NCBI GenBank assembly: GCA_016806145.1 | Contig: CP063166.1 | Coordinates: 6,572,001-6,636,000, forward strand | Reading direction: 5' to 3' | Length of the DNA: 64,000 nt | DNA from: Variovorax paradoxus | GTDB taxonomy: Bacteria; Pseudomonadota; Gammaproteobacteria; Burkholderiales; Burkholderiaceae_C | Shown here: in pieces, positions 16,329-24,984 of the stretch | Numbering within the stretch: position 1 is the first letter of the stretch | Layout: each line of letters starts with the position of its first letter | Notes under the pieces: model-generated | Databases searched by the model: none | What the model saw: the letters and a program-made list of their open reading frames with translations, nothing else | What the model was told of the DNA's origin: nothing | Program-made: the position numbers and the translations under genes

Positions 16329-16352
16329 AAAGGCCCTCCCTTGTTTTGTCAA
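16324..16352 (-). promoter_or_regulatory. hipBA promoter
   Basis: On the minus strand a consensus -35 TTGACA (16347-16352) and -10 TATCTT (16324-16329) are exactly 17 bases apart. The expected start of transcription, about 16317, is within a few bases of the hipB ATG at 16314, leaving no room for a ribosome-binding site. Confidence 0.75.
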
Positions 16353-16406
16353 TTTACAGGTTTTGGCTTGTATTTACCTTTTATCTGCCAAAGCTTGTAT
16401 TCGACG

Positions 16407-17369
16407 TCAGTCGACCTTCGCTCCCGACGCTTTCACCACCGCCCCCATCGCATCCCAGTCGGCGCGCAGCAGCTTCTGGAATTCCTCGACGCTCTGGCTG
16501 CGTGGCTCCACACCCAGCCGCGTGAAGCGTTCCTGGATGGCCGGGTCGGCGATCACCTTGTTGACGGCCGCGTTGAGCCGCTCGACCTCGGCCTTGGGCG
16601 TGGCCGCCGGCGCGAGCAGGCCGATCCACGAATCGAAGGCATAGCCGGGCAGGCCGCTCTCGGCCACGGTGGGCAGCTTCGGCAGGAAGGGGCTGCGCGA
16701 CTGGCCGGTCGAGGCCAGCAGCTTCATGCGCGGATCGCTCTGGAAGCCCATCACGCCGATGCTCGAGGAGATCACCGCCTGCACCCGGCCCGCGAGCACC
16801 TCGTTGACCGCCTCGCCGGTGGACTTGGTCGGGATGTGCGTCATCTGCAGCCCGGCCTTGGCGAGGAACGAGGCCATCGCGAGGTGCGTGGCGCTGCCGT
16901 TGCCGGCCGAGGCGTAGTTGTACTTGCCGGGGTTGGCCTTGACCTCCTTGATGAAGTCGGCCGTGGTCGACACGTTCATGCCGCTGGCCACCGCGAGCAC
17001 GTAGCCCGCGTTGCCGATGTTGGCCACGCCCACGAAGTCCTTGAGCGGGTCGTAGGGCAGCTTGCTGTAGAGGAAGCCCGCGATGTTGTGGCTCGCGGCC
17101 GCGAGCACCAGCGTGTTGCCGTCGGCCGGCGCCTTGGCTGCTATCGCCGCGCCCACGGTGCCGCCCGCGCCCGCGCGGTTCTCGACGATGGCGCTGGCAT
17201 TGAGCGCCGCGCCGAGCTCGTTGTTGAAGGCGCGCGCCACGGTGTCCTGCACCGCGCCGGTGCCGAAGGGCACGACGATGTGGATCACGCGCTGCTGCGC
17301 CATCGCGGGCAGCGCGACAGCCACGCAAGCAAGGGCCAGGAGCGAGCGTCGGGCGAACGGGGTGGTCAT
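16407..17369 (-). CDS. Bug-type tripartite tricarboxylate transporter binding protein
   Basis: A periplasmic solute-binding protein of 320 residues. A signal peptide (FARRSLLALACVAVALPAMA, cleaved near AMA-QQ) precedes the family start RVIHIVVPFGTGAVQDTVAR; GGTVGAAIAAKAPADGNTL and YASAGNGSATHLA form the ligand pocket. Bug proteins bind carboxylates or amides and are greatly expanded in Burkholderiales, usually without a linked permease, as here. It lies 53 bases after the M20 amidohydrolase gene on the same strand, so its ligand may be an N-acyl amino acid or a product of that enzyme; this is inference. Confidence 0.88.
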   Translation of the reverse strand: MTTPFARRSLLALACVAVALPAMAQQRVIHIVVPFGTGAVQDTVARAFNNELGAALNASAIVENRAGAGGTVGAAIAAKAPADGNTLVLAAASHNIAGFLYSKLPYDPLKDFVGVANIGNAGYVLAVASGMNVSTTADFIKEVKANPGKYNYASAGNGSATHLAMASFLAKAGLQMTHIPTKSTGEAVNEVLAGRVQAVISSSIGVMGFQSDPRMKLLASTGQSRSPFLPKLPTVAESGLPGYAFDSWIGLLAPAATPKAEVERLNAAVNKVIADPAIQERFTRLGVEPRSQSVEEFQKLLRADWDAMGAVVKASGAKVD

Positions 17370-17422
17370 CGGTAGGGCCGCTTTCGTCGGGTTGGGGAAA
17401 AGAGGAAATCCGCGTGGTCGCT

Positions 17423-18625
17423 TCAGCGCCCCGGCGCGAGCCAGCGCTGCGCCAGCCGCACGAAGTAGCTCGCGCCGATCGGGATGATCTCGTCGTTGAA
17501 GTCGAACGAGCTGTTGTGGATGATGCAAGGCCCGGGCCCGTGGCCGTCGAGCCGGTGGTCGCCGTCGCCATTGCCTAGGAAGGCATAGCAGCCGGGCCGC
17601 GCCAGCAGCATGTGGGCGAAGTCCTCGGCGCCCATCACCGCCGGGAAGTCGGTGGTGACCATGTCGTCGCCCACCACCTCGCGCATCACGCCGGCCGCGA
17701 AGCGCGCCTCGGCCGGATGGTTCACCGTCGGTGGCGAGGAGCGGTTGAAGAACACCTCGGCCGTGCAGCCGTGCGCCGCCGCCACGCCCGCGGCCACCTC
17801 GCGCAGCCGGGCTTCGAGCAGGTCGATGGCCTCGATCGAGAAGGTGCGGATGGTGCCGCCGACCGTGGCTTCGTCGGGAATGATGTTGGGCGCGTCCGAG
17901 CCGCGCAGTTGCGTGACCGCGAGCAGCGCGCGCTCGGTGCTCGGGATGGTGCGCGCGACGATGGTCTGCAGCTGCTGCGCGAGGTTGACCACCGCCGCCA
18001 CCGGGTCGATGCCGGTGTGCGGCATCGAGGCATGCGTGCCGCGCCCGTGCAGCGTGATGCGGTAGGTGTTGCTCGAGGCCATGAGCGCGCCCTCGTTGAG
18101 CGCGAAGCGGCCCACGTCGCCGACGGGGAAGTTGTGCAGGCCGAAGACCGCGTCGCACGGGAAGCGTTCGAACAGGCCCTCGTCGATCATCTTCTTGGCA
18201 CCGGCCTTGCCCATCTCCTCCGCGGGCTGGAAGATGAAATGCACCGTGCCGTCGAAGTCGTCCGGGCCCTGTTGCGACAGGTGCCAGGCGGCGGCCAGCA
18301 GCATGGTGGTGTGGCCGTCGTGGCCGCAGGCATGCATGCGGCCCGCGTGGCGCGACTTGTGGGCGAACTCGTTGGCCTCGTGCAGCGGCAGCGCATCCAT
18401 GTCGGCGCGCAGGCCGATGGTGCGCCCGCCCGTGCCCTTGCGCAGCACGCCGACCAGGCCGGTGCCCGCGATGCCGCGGTGCACCTCGATGCCCCATTCG
18501 GCGAGCAGGCCGGCCACTTTCTCGGAGGTGCGGTGTTCCTCGAAGCCGAGTTCGGGGTGGGCGTGGATGTCGCGCCGGATGTCGACGAAGCGGGCGACGT
18601 CGGCGAAGGAATCGACGATGTTCAT
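17423..18625 (-). CDS. M20 family amidohydrolase (hippurate/N-acyl-amino-acid hydrolase type)
   Basis: A 400-residue di-zinc amidohydrolase that cleaves N-acyl amino acids or similar amides. The metal and catalytic motifs are present: RADMDALPL, HACGHDGHTTMLL, FQPAEE, GRGTHASMPHTGIDP and the C-terminal MGAEDFAHML. The single-Cys HACGHDGH pattern is typical of the aminoacylase/hippuricase/indole-3-acetyl-amide group. There is no signal peptide, so it is cytoplasmic. It forms a likely two-gene unit with the Bug binding protein downstream. The start MNIVDSFADVARFVDIRRDI at 18625 gives the normal length. Confidence 0.88.
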   Translation of the reverse strand: MNIVDSFADVARFVDIRRDIHAHPELGFEEHRTSEKVAGLLAEWGIEVHRGIAGTGLVGVLRKGTGGRTIGLRADMDALPLHEANEFAHKSRHAGRMHACGHDGHTTMLLAAAWHLSQQGPDDFDGTVHFIFQPAEEMGKAGAKKMIDEGLFERFPCDAVFGLHNFPVGDVGRFALNEGALMASSNTYRITLHGRGTHASMPHTGIDPVAAVVNLAQQLQTIVARTIPSTERALLAVTQLRGSDAPNIIPDEATVGGTIRTFSIEAIDLLEARLREVAAGVAAAHGCTAEVFFNRSSPPTVNHPAEARFAAGVMREVVGDDMVTTDFPAVMGAEDFAHMLLARPGCYAFLGNGDGDHRLDGHGPGPCIIHNSSFDFNDEIIPIGASYFVRLAQRWLAPGR

Positions 18626-18728
18626 GGGGGGCGGCTGGCTGAATCGTTCTGGAAGCGAACGATTCTGGCGCAGCCGCCCGGCGCGCGCATGCTCGATTAC
18701 GCGGCTCGTCGGAGCCGCGCTTCCTGCG

Positions 18729-19592
18729 CTATGCGGCCCGGCCGAGCCGGCCCTCCTGCCGCAGCTTCGCGCCGATGCGACGGATCTCGGCCTCGCCCTG
18801 GTCCAGCGTCGCGCGGCTGGTGTGCACCGAGTAGTGGCCCATCACGAGCTCGTGCGGATGCTTGACCGCCGAGCCCAGCACGAAGGAGGTGTCGCCATGC
18901 GCCACGAGGTCGATGGCCTCGCCCGACTCCTCGAACACCGCGAGCTCGCCGTCGCCGATCGACCCGCCCGCCTCGTCGCCCGCGTCGAGCCGGCCGCTCT
19001 CCACCGCGAGCCAGCCCACCGTATGGCCGGCCGGCGGCGTGTAGCGCCAGTGCTCGCCGTCCTTCAGCTGCACCGCGAGGTAGTTGATCGGCGCGGGTGC
19101 CGGAATCGCGCTGCGCGCCGCGCCGTAGCTGCCGAGCAGCACGCGCGCCGGGCCTTCGCGCGGCACCTGCGAGGGCGCGAGGTAGATGCTCTGCGCGGGC
19201 GCGTTCTCTTCCGATGCGGGCAGCGCCACCCAGAGCTGGAAGCCGCGCACGCGCTGCACGCCCGGCGCCGGCGCGCCCGTGTGCCACACGCCATTGCCCG
19301 CGCGCATCCATTCGACGCCGCCGCCGCGCAGCACGCCCTGTTCACCGGTCGTGTCCTCGTAGAGCGTATCGCCCTCGATCAGCCAGGTCAGCGTGGCGAT
19401 GCCCGAGTGCGGATGCATGCCAAAGCCGCGATGGCCGCCCTCGGTGTCGAAGCCGAACAGGTCGAGGAAGACGAAGGGCTTGAGGAATTCGCCGAGGTCG
19501 CCCGGGCTCACGAGCCGTGCGATCGGACCGTGCTTCATGCCGCGCGTGCGATAGACGATGGCGCGGGTCCTGGTCGCGACGTCGGTGCTCAT
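18729..19592 (-). CDS. Pirin family protein (paired with the FMN reductase)
   Basis: A bicupin protein of 287 residues. The N-terminal cupin carries the pirin metal ligands in GMHPHSGIATLTWLIEG and further on GVEWMRAGNGVWHTG; the C-terminal cupin begins near NYLAVQLKDGEHWRYTPPAG. Bacterial pirins are quercetinases or redox-sensing regulators of metabolism; which applies here is unknown. Its ATG overlaps the stop of the upstream NADPH-dependent FMN reductase by 4 bases, so the two are made together, probably under the divergent LysR regulator. Confidence 0.87.
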   Translation of the reverse strand: MSTDVATRTRAIVYRTRGMKHGPIARLVSPGDLGEFLKPFVFLDLFGFDTEGGHRGFGMHPHSGIATLTWLIEGDTLYEDTTGEQGVLRGGGVEWMRAGNGVWHTGAPAPGVQRVRGFQLWVALPASEENAPAQSIYLAPSQVPREGPARVLLGSYGAARSAIPAPAPINYLAVQLKDGEHWRYTPPAGHTVGWLAVESGRLDAGDEAGGSIGDGELAVFEESGEAIDLVAHGDTSFVLGSAVKHPHELVMGHYSVHTSRATLDQGEAEIRRIGAKLRQEGRLGRAA

Positions 19593-20173
19593 GCGGCCTC
19601 CCTCGCTGTCTTCAGCGCCTTGGTCCACCAGGCCAGGTCGTCGAGCATGCCGCCGGCCGCCTGCGCCAGGTGCGGGAAGTCCTCGAAGTTCTTGCCCTGC
19701 TGCCAGATGCCGAGGAACTCGACCATGCCGATGTGCACCGCGTTGCGCACCGGCGCCATCTGCATCTCGACCGCGATCAGCCGCAGCTGCTCGATCGCGC
19801 GCGCCGCGCCCACGCCGCCGTAGCCCACGAAGCCGACCGGCTTGCGCACGAACTCCTTGTAGGCCCAGTCGATCGCGTTCTTCAGCACCGCGCTCGGGCC
19901 GTGGTTGTACTCGGGCGTGACCACGACGAGGCCGTCGAAGCTGGCCAGCTTCGCCTGCCAGCGCTGCGCGGCCTCGTTCTTCACCGGGCCCCAGGCCGGC
20001 GCGCCGGCTTCGTCGAAGAAGGGCAGCGGATGGTCGCGCAGGTCGACCAGCTCGAAGGCGAGGTCGGTGCGCTGCTTCGCGATCTCGTGGATCCAGTGCG
20101 CGGGCTTCTCGCCGAAGCGGCCTTCGCGGGTCGAGCCGATGACGATGCCGATGCGGGGTTGGGTGGTGGACAT
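19589..20173 (-). CDS. NADPH-dependent FMN reductase family flavoprotein
   Basis: A 194-residue flavodoxin-fold reductase. It has the FMN phosphate loop GIVIGSTREGRFGEK at the N-terminus, the PEYNHGPSAVLKNAIDW motif that stacks on the flavin, and FVGYGGVGAARA later. Members reduce quinones, azo dyes, chromate or free FMN. It is the first gene of a two-gene unit with pirin, divergent from a LysR gene 141 bases away. That layout resembles electrophile- or quinone-responsive redox units, which is the most likely role. Confidence 0.87.
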   Translation of the reverse strand: MSTTQPRIGIVIGSTREGRFGEKPAHWIHEIAKQRTDLAFELVDLRDHPLPFFDEAGAPAWGPVKNEAAQRWQAKLASFDGLVVVTPEYNHGPSAVLKNAIDWAYKEFVRKPVGFVGYGGVGAARAIEQLRLIAVEMQMAPVRNAVHIGMVEFLGIWQQGKNFEDFPHLAQAAGGMLDDLAWWTKALKTAREAA

Positions 20174-20314
20174 GAAAGCTCCTGGGATTCGGGGTCGATG
20201 GATGGACGGACGGGCCGGCTGGCCCGATGGATCGAAGGTTAGGGCGCCACCCATTGATCGACTAGACGGTAGAGTCGGATTGCACTCGTCCATTTTTGGA
20301 AGGAATCGAATCCC

Positions 20315-21241
20315 ATGCTCGACCTCAACGACATCGCCATGTTCGTGCAGGTGGTGCGCCATGGCAGCTTTGCGGAAGCCGCCCGGCGCCTCGGGATGCC
20401 GCCCAACACCGTGAGCCGGCGCATCCAGCAGCTCGAGGCGCAGCTGGGCACGCGGCTGATGCAGCGCTCCACCCGCAAGCTGACCCTGACCAGCGCGGGC
20501 CAGGCCTTCCACGAGCGCTGCGCGGGCGCGGTCGACGGGCTGGTCGAGGCCGGGCAGGAGCTGGTCACCGGCAGCCGCGAGCCCAGCGGCCTCGTGCGGG
20601 TGGCGGCGACCGCCGACTTCTTCGATTTCTTCCCGATGGAATGGGTGGCCGACTTCCTGGCCGCGCATCCGCGGGTCCGGGTCGACTTCGTGCTGAGCGA
20701 CGCCCGGGCCGACCTGATCGCCGAGCAGATCGACGTCGCCTTCCGCGGCGGCGCGCAGCCCGATTCGGGCTACGTCGGCCGCAAGCTGCTGGGCCCGCGC
20801 ACCGACGGCCTGGTGGCGAGCCCCGCCTACATCGCCGCGCACGGCGCGCCGGCCACGCTGCAGGATCTGGCACAGCACGACTGCGTGACCGCGCCGCATC
20901 CCAGCGGCCGCGCGACCTGGCGGCTGACCGGGCCGGACGGCGAGGAGGAGGTGCAGGTCGCCGGCCGCTTCAGCGGCAACACCGCGCAGGCGCTGCGCCG
21001 GGCGGCCGTGGCCGGCCTGGGCATCGCGCTGCTGCCGCCCTCGATGGGCCGGCTCGACGTGGCGGCCGGCCGGCTCATGCCGGTGCTGCCGCAGTACCAG
21101 CGCACGGGGCAGGGGCTCACCGTGCTGTACCCGAGCCGCAAGCACCTGCCGCTCGCGGTGTCGGCCTTCATCGCGATGGTGATGGAGAAGCTGAGCACCG
21201 AGGAAACCCTTCCGGAGGCCTTCCGTTCGTGGAAGACCTAG
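20315..21241 (+). CDS. LysR family transcriptional regulator (redox pair)
   Basis: A 308-residue regulator. The helix-turn-helix is in residues 1-60 (LDLNDIAMFVQVVRHGSFAE, RLGMPPNTVSRRIQQLEAQL), followed by a LysR substrate-binding domain of the CrgA/DsdC-like subgroup. It is divergent from the FMN reductase-pirin unit and probably controls it. The gap contains CTA-GACGG-TAG near 20264, a weak T-N-A-type candidate box. It is followed by slyD on the same strand 37 bases later, but slyD is unlikely to depend on it. Confidence 0.87.
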   Translation: MLDLNDIAMFVQVVRHGSFAEAARRLGMPPNTVSRRIQQLEAQLGTRLMQRSTRKLTLTSAGQAFHERCAGAVDGLVEAGQELVTGSREPSGLVRVAATADFFDFFPMEWVADFLAAHPRVRVDFVLSDARADLIAEQIDVAFRGGAQPDSGYVGRKLLGPRTDGLVASPAYIAAHGAPATLQDLAQHDCVTAPHPSGRATWRLTGPDGEEEVQVAGRFSGNTAQALRRAAVAGLGIALLPPSMGRLDVAAGRLMPVLPQYQRTGQGLTVLYPSRKHLPLAVSAFIAMVMEKLSTEETLPEAFRSWKT

Positions 21242-21278
21242 CTGCGACGGCCCATCGGTTTGCACGGAAAATGGCCCG

Positions 21279-21755
21279 ATGAAAATCGCAAAAGACACCG
21301 TCGTCACCCTCAAGTACAAAGTCGCCGACGCCCAGGGCAAGCTGATCGAGGCCAGCCCCGAGCCCATGGCCTACCTGCATGGCGGCTACGAGAACACGCT
21401 GCCCAAGATCGAGGAAGCGCTCGACGGCCAGGAGAAGGGCTACCAGACCACCCTGAACCTCGCGCCCGAGGACGCCTTCGGCCAGCGCGACGAGACGCTG
21501 GTGCGCAGCATTCCCAAGACCGACTTCCCGCCGGGCGTGAAGGTGGGCGGCCAGCTGCAGGGCCGCCTCGACGACGGCCGCGAGCACGTGTTCACCGTGA
21601 TCAAGATCAAGGGCCCGGTCGTCATGCTCGACGGCAACCATCCGTGGGCCGGCAAGGCGCTGCGCTTCAGCCTGACCGTGACGGACGTGCGCGAGGCACT
21701 GCCGGTGGAGATCGAGCATCGGCATGTGCATGGGGCGCACGGCCACCACCACTGA
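21279..21755 (+). CDS. slyD: FKBP-type peptidyl-prolyl isomerase, SlyD family
   Basis: A cytoplasmic proline isomerase and chaperone of 158 residues. The FKBP core (VVTLKYKVADAQGKLIEASP, YLHGGYENTLPKIEEALDG, YQTTLNLAPEDAFGQRDE) is interrupted by the insert-in-flap chaperone domain at ~residues 70-130, which includes LDGNHPWAGKAL. The C-terminus ends in a short metal-binding tail, HRHVHGAHGHHH, smaller than the E. coli His/Cys tail that supplies nickel to hydrogenases. Nickel or other metal binding is therefore plausible but reduced. Confidence 0.92.
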   Translation: MKIAKDTVVTLKYKVADAQGKLIEASPEPMAYLHGGYENTLPKIEEALDGQEKGYQTTLNLAPEDAFGQRDETLVRSIPKTDFPPGVKVGGQLQGRLDDGREHVFTVIKIKGPVVMLDGNHPWAGKALRFSLTVTDVREALPVEIEHRHVHGAHGHHH

Positions 21756-21777
21756 GCGCTAGCTGCGGCTACGTCCG

Positions 21778-22623
21778 ATGGATTCCGCGAGCATTTCCGA
21801 CGTCTCCAAAGTCTTCAGCATCGCAACGCCGCTGCTCATTTGCGGCGTGTTTTTGTGGACGATATGGCGGACGGAATCTCGCCATGTGCTGATCCGGCGG
21901 CTTTGGCAGCTGGTGCACGGGAATCAGGAGATTTCCGATCCAGAGATCCGGGCTTTCGTCGACGAGCAGACCAGCCTGGTCTCTTTTCGAATGTTTGCCG
22001 GACTGCCTGTCACGAGTCTGGAGAAAGCGAGAGAGCTCATCCGCTGGGCAAAGCTCAACGGTGTCCAGATGCGAACCCTGCGCATATGCGGCGAGTTCTT
22101 CGATCCAGATACGCGCGAGGTCAACGCAACGAAATTGCCATCGCAGAGTTTGCAGGGAGTGAAGCTGGCAGGCTTCGTTATCGCGGTACTGCTCTGCGCT
22201 GCCTCGGCAGCAAGCTTGGTCTCGTCGCGTTCGCTGATGAGTTTGAAGGCTACGAATCGCTTCTTCTTGGCAACGACCACGGACGTGAAGCCACTGTGGC
22301 CTCTATGGCCGTTCGATGAGACACCGCTGCGCGTGAGCAATTGCTCGGCAAGCAACGAGGCCATTCAGATCAGCACGTCTTTCACGCCGCAGGAGGTCGG
22401 CATCCTCTGCGAGATACTGAAGGAGAAAGAGTCCGCGAATTTCTTCAAGGACGCATTGAAAGAGCAGCGTTGGAGCGCTGCTCTTCTCTTCCTGTTTTGC
22501 GCATGGCTTTCCTGGATCGCGCTCTTCGCATGGGCAGCAGGAGCTGCCGCAAGGCGTCTGGCCGATCGCCGGCTTGATCCTGCGCTGCCGGGCTCTCAAC
22601 TAAGTCTGGACCTTGGCAACTGA
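21778..22623 (+). CDS. Unrecognised membrane protein with lower G+C content
   Basis: A 281-residue protein starting MDSASISDVSKVFSIATPLL. Hydrophobic helices lie near residues 12-28, 125-148 and 238-260; a cytoplasmic-looking loop (residues ~30-120, with ISDPEIRAFVDEQTSLVSF and EKARELIRWAKLNGVQMRTL) and a Cys-containing outer loop lie between them. The last ~20 residues are basic then polar. I cannot name a family. Its base composition is clearly lower than its neighbours (first 60 bases about 55% G+C against roughly 70% around it), and codon use is less biased, which suggests later acquisition. It follows slyD by 22 bases. Confidence 0.7.
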   Translation: MDSASISDVSKVFSIATPLLICGVFLWTIWRTESRHVLIRRLWQLVHGNQEISDPEIRAFVDEQTSLVSFRMFAGLPVTSLEKARELIRWAKLNGVQMRTLRICGEFFDPDTREVNATKLPSQSLQGVKLAGFVIAVLLCAASAASLVSSRSLMSLKATNRFFLATTTDVKPLWPLWPFDETPLRVSNCSASNEAIQISTSFTPQEVGILCEILKEKESANFFKDALKEQRWSAALLFLFCAWLSWIALFAWAAGAAARRLADRRLDPALPGSQLSLDLGN

Positions 22624-22659
22624 CCGGCGTCGCTCGACTGCTGCCTGCATTGCAGCGGG

Positions 22660-24252
22660 TCAGCTCTTCCTCTTCTTCCAGAAGCGACGCGCCCCCTCGA
22701 TCCTTTCCAGCGCCTCCCGACAGGCCGCCGCCCCCGCCGCATGCCGCGCGCTGAACCAGCCCACCGCGAACCAGGCGCGCACATCGTGCGCCGTGGCTTC
22801 GCGGTACAGGGCCATCGCGACGGCCTCGTCGTTGTACTCGCCCAATGCGTCCTGCGCGGGACGCAGGCGCTTCAGGTAGCGCTCGGCGGCGCTCTTGTCG
22901 TCGCCCTTCTTCTCGTCTTTGGTCTCGAACAGCGGCGCCGCGAATTCGGCGAGGTAGCGCAAGCGCTTGAGGCGCTTGCGCACGCGGTGCTGGCTGTCGG
23001 TGTCGAGCGATTCGAAGCGGCCGCCGTCGCGCAGGGCATGTTGGTGCAGGCGCTGCAGGCGCTTGCGCAGGAAGCGGCGGGCGTCGTCGGGATTCAGCGG
23101 CGTGACGGGCGGCGCGCCCTCCGCGGCCGGTTCGGGCGCCGGGGCCTCGGTGGCGGTGAAGCCGATCAGGGCCACCAGCACCGCCTGGAATGCCGGCGCG
23201 CGCACGGCCTCGCCGGGTGAAGGCTGGGAGGCGCCCGCACCAGCCGCATCGCCGGCCAGCGGATCCACCTCGGGCGCCCCGGCCTCGCGCAGCTTCGGCT
23301 GCGCGATCTTCGCCACCTGCTCGCGGTCGCGCAGCGCGCCGAGCGCGCGGAAGCAGTCGACCAGCGCCGGCTCCCAGCCCGCGCGGTCGAAGGCGCCCGT
23401 GGGATCGAGCCCCTCGAGTTCGCGCAGGGCAGTGCGCAGGCGCCGGATGCCGATGCGCAGCTGATGGATCTGTTCCTCGTCGTCGCTGCCCGCCGCGACC
23501 TCGGTGGCATTCGGCAGGATCTGCGCAAGGCAGTTCGCGACCACGGCGCGCTGGATCGCACGGCCATCAGGCGCGCTCGCGAAGCGCGGCGGCTCGGCCT
23601 TGACGGCGGGCACCACCTCGAGCCCCGCGAGCAGGCGGGCGCCGCGCTCGGCCTTCGAGATGGTGCTGAACCACAGCCCGTGCTGCTGCGACCAGCGCTG
23701 CGCCAGCGCGACCAAGCCCGGCACGCTGCCGCGCTTGAGTTCGAGCTCGAGTTCGCAGACCGGCGATGCGCGCTGTTCGGGCGTGCCGGCATGCGCCACC
23801 ACCTTGCCGACATCGAGCGCCAGCTCGGCCACGACGCCGCCCGGCCCGGTGCTGCGCACGTCGCGCGTAAGCCGCACGATGTCGGTGGACTGGCGCTCGA
23901 CCAGCGCCAGGAACTGTCCATCCTCGCCCGCGAGCGCCCGCGCCAGCCGCTCGCCGACCGGCGTGCCCTCGTGGCGCCGCGGATCGATGTCGGGCGAAGC
24001 GCCCGCGGTACCGAGGTCGACGTTGTGCTCGAGCCGGTGCAGCGCGTTGTCGCCCGTGGCCTTCACCGTCTGCACCCAGCGCCGGCCCTCCTTGCGCAGC
24101 CGCAGCACGATGCCCTGCGCGGCCAGCCGCTCGTCGGCGGTGTCGAAATAGCGCGCCTGCAGCCGCGTGCGCACCACGGCACCGCGACGCAGCGCGGCGT
24201 CGACGGCCTTCAGGCGGTCGGCGGGGATGTGGAACTTGAATTCGATTTCCAT
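22660..24252 (-). CDS. CYTH-CHAD domain protein
   Basis: A 530-residue two-domain protein. The N-terminal CYTH tunnel domain (~1-200) begins with the signature EIEFKFHIP and has RLRKEGRRWVQTVKATG and ELELELKRG, which bind triphosphate or polyphosphate and metal. The C-terminal CHAD domain (~225-520) is helical with conserved His/Arg-rich repeats: IHQLRIGIRRLRTALRELE and SQHRVRKRLKRLRYLAEF. CHAD domains bind inorganic polyphosphate granules, and fused CYTH-CHAD proteins are often annotated as inorganic triphosphatases (YgiF type). An Ala/Pro-rich insert lies at ~residues 340-390. It is convergent with the lower-GC gene. Confidence 0.9.
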   Translation of the reverse strand: MEIEFKFHIPADRLKAVDAALRRGAVVRTRLQARYFDTADERLAAQGIVLRLRKEGRRWVQTVKATGDNALHRLEHNVDLGTAGASPDIDPRRHEGTPVGERLARALAGEDGQFLALVERQSTDIVRLTRDVRSTGPGGVVAELALDVGKVVAHAGTPEQRASPVCELELELKRGSVPGLVALAQRWSQQHGLWFSTISKAERGARLLAGLEVVPAVKAEPPRFASAPDGRAIQRAVVANCLAQILPNATEVAAGSDDEEQIHQLRIGIRRLRTALRELEGLDPTGAFDRAGWEPALVDCFRALGALRDREQVAKIAQPKLREAGAPEVDPLAGDAAGAGASQPSPGEAVRAPAFQAVLVALIGFTATEAPAPEPAAEGAPPVTPLNPDDARRFLRKRLQRLHQHALRDGGRFESLDTDSQHRVRKRLKRLRYLAEFAAPLFETKDEKKGDDKSAAERYLKRLRPAQDALGEYNDEAVAMALYREATAHDVRAWFAVGWFSARHAAGAAACREALERIEGARRFWKKRKS

Positions 24253-24363
24253 GAGCCGGCCATGATGCACGCTGCGCGCCGTGGCGCCACCCATCGACGC
24301 ACGGTGCGCGCGGGCATCGGGGCGAGCCGCCGCGGGCCGGAAGCGTCTTCTTGCAAATTGATG

Positions 24364-24408
24364 TGGACACCGTCCATTTTGTTTTGCATAATTTGTGGAC
24401 GCTGTACA
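24364..24408 (+). promoter_or_regulatory. VOC gene promoter with two matched operator palindromes
   Basis: A promoter with -35 TGGACA (24364-24369) and -10 CATAAT (24387-24392), spaced 17 bases, with TG just before the -10. Two similar palindromes flank the -10: TGGAC-ACC-GTCCA (24364-24376) on the -35, and TGGAC-GCT-GTACA (24396-24408) at the transcription start. Their centres are 32 bases apart, about three helical turns, so two dimers would sit on the same face. The regulator is not obvious nearby. Confidence 0.65.
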
Positions 24409-24474
24409 CAACAACCCGTCCAGCGACCCGAAGTCCCCTCTTTCGTTCTCTTCTTTCGACGCACAGGAAACACC

Positions 24475-24891
24475 ATGGCCACCAAGCAGATCTTCGTGAA
24501 CCTCCCCGTCAAGGACCTCGACAAGTCCAAGGCCTTCTTCAACGCGCTGGGCTACAGCTTCAACCCGCAGTTCACCGACGCCAATGCCGCCTGCATGGTG
24601 GTGCAGGAAGGCAGCATCCACGCGATGCTGCTGGTCGAGTCCTTCTTCAAGACCTTCACCGACAAGGCGATCGCCGACACCCGCACCAGCACCGAGGTGC
24701 TGCTGTGCCTGTCGTGCGAGAGCCGCGCCGAGGTCGACGAGCTGGTGGCCAAGGCGGTCGCCGCCGGCGGCACCACGCCGCGCGCGCCGCAGGACCTCGG
24801 CTTCATGTACGGCCATGGCTTCCAGGACCTCGACGGCCACCTCTGGGAACTCGTGTTCATGGACCCGAACGCGCAGATGCCCCAGCAATAA
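24475..24891 (+). CDS. VOC superfamily (glyoxalase/bleomycin-resistance fold) protein
   Basis: A 138-residue single-domain VOC protein of the PhnB/YycE style. The two beta-alpha-beta modules start with QIFVNLPVKDLDKSKAFFNALG and end with GFMYGHGFQDLDGHLWELVFMD, where the terminal Glu usually binds metal. Members are dioxygenases, isomerases or drug-binding proteins, and the substrate is unknown. An AGGA lies 9 bases before the ATG. A strong promoter with two operator-like palindromes upstream implies tight, inducible control, perhaps by an unlinked TetR/MarR/PadR-type repressor. Confidence 0.88.
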   Translation: MATKQIFVNLPVKDLDKSKAFFNALGYSFNPQFTDANAACMVVQEGSIHAMLLVESFFKTFTDKAIADTRTSTEVLLCLSCESRAEVDELVAKAVAAGGTTPRAPQDLGFMYGHGFQDLDGHLWELVFMDPNAQMPQQ

Positions 24892-24984
24892 GGACGGCAG
24901 GCGACTCCGGCGATGCCCATCGTTCCATCCGCGAGCCGCACTGTCGCGCGCACGCGCCCTTCCGATGGGCGCCGGCGCCCCGAC

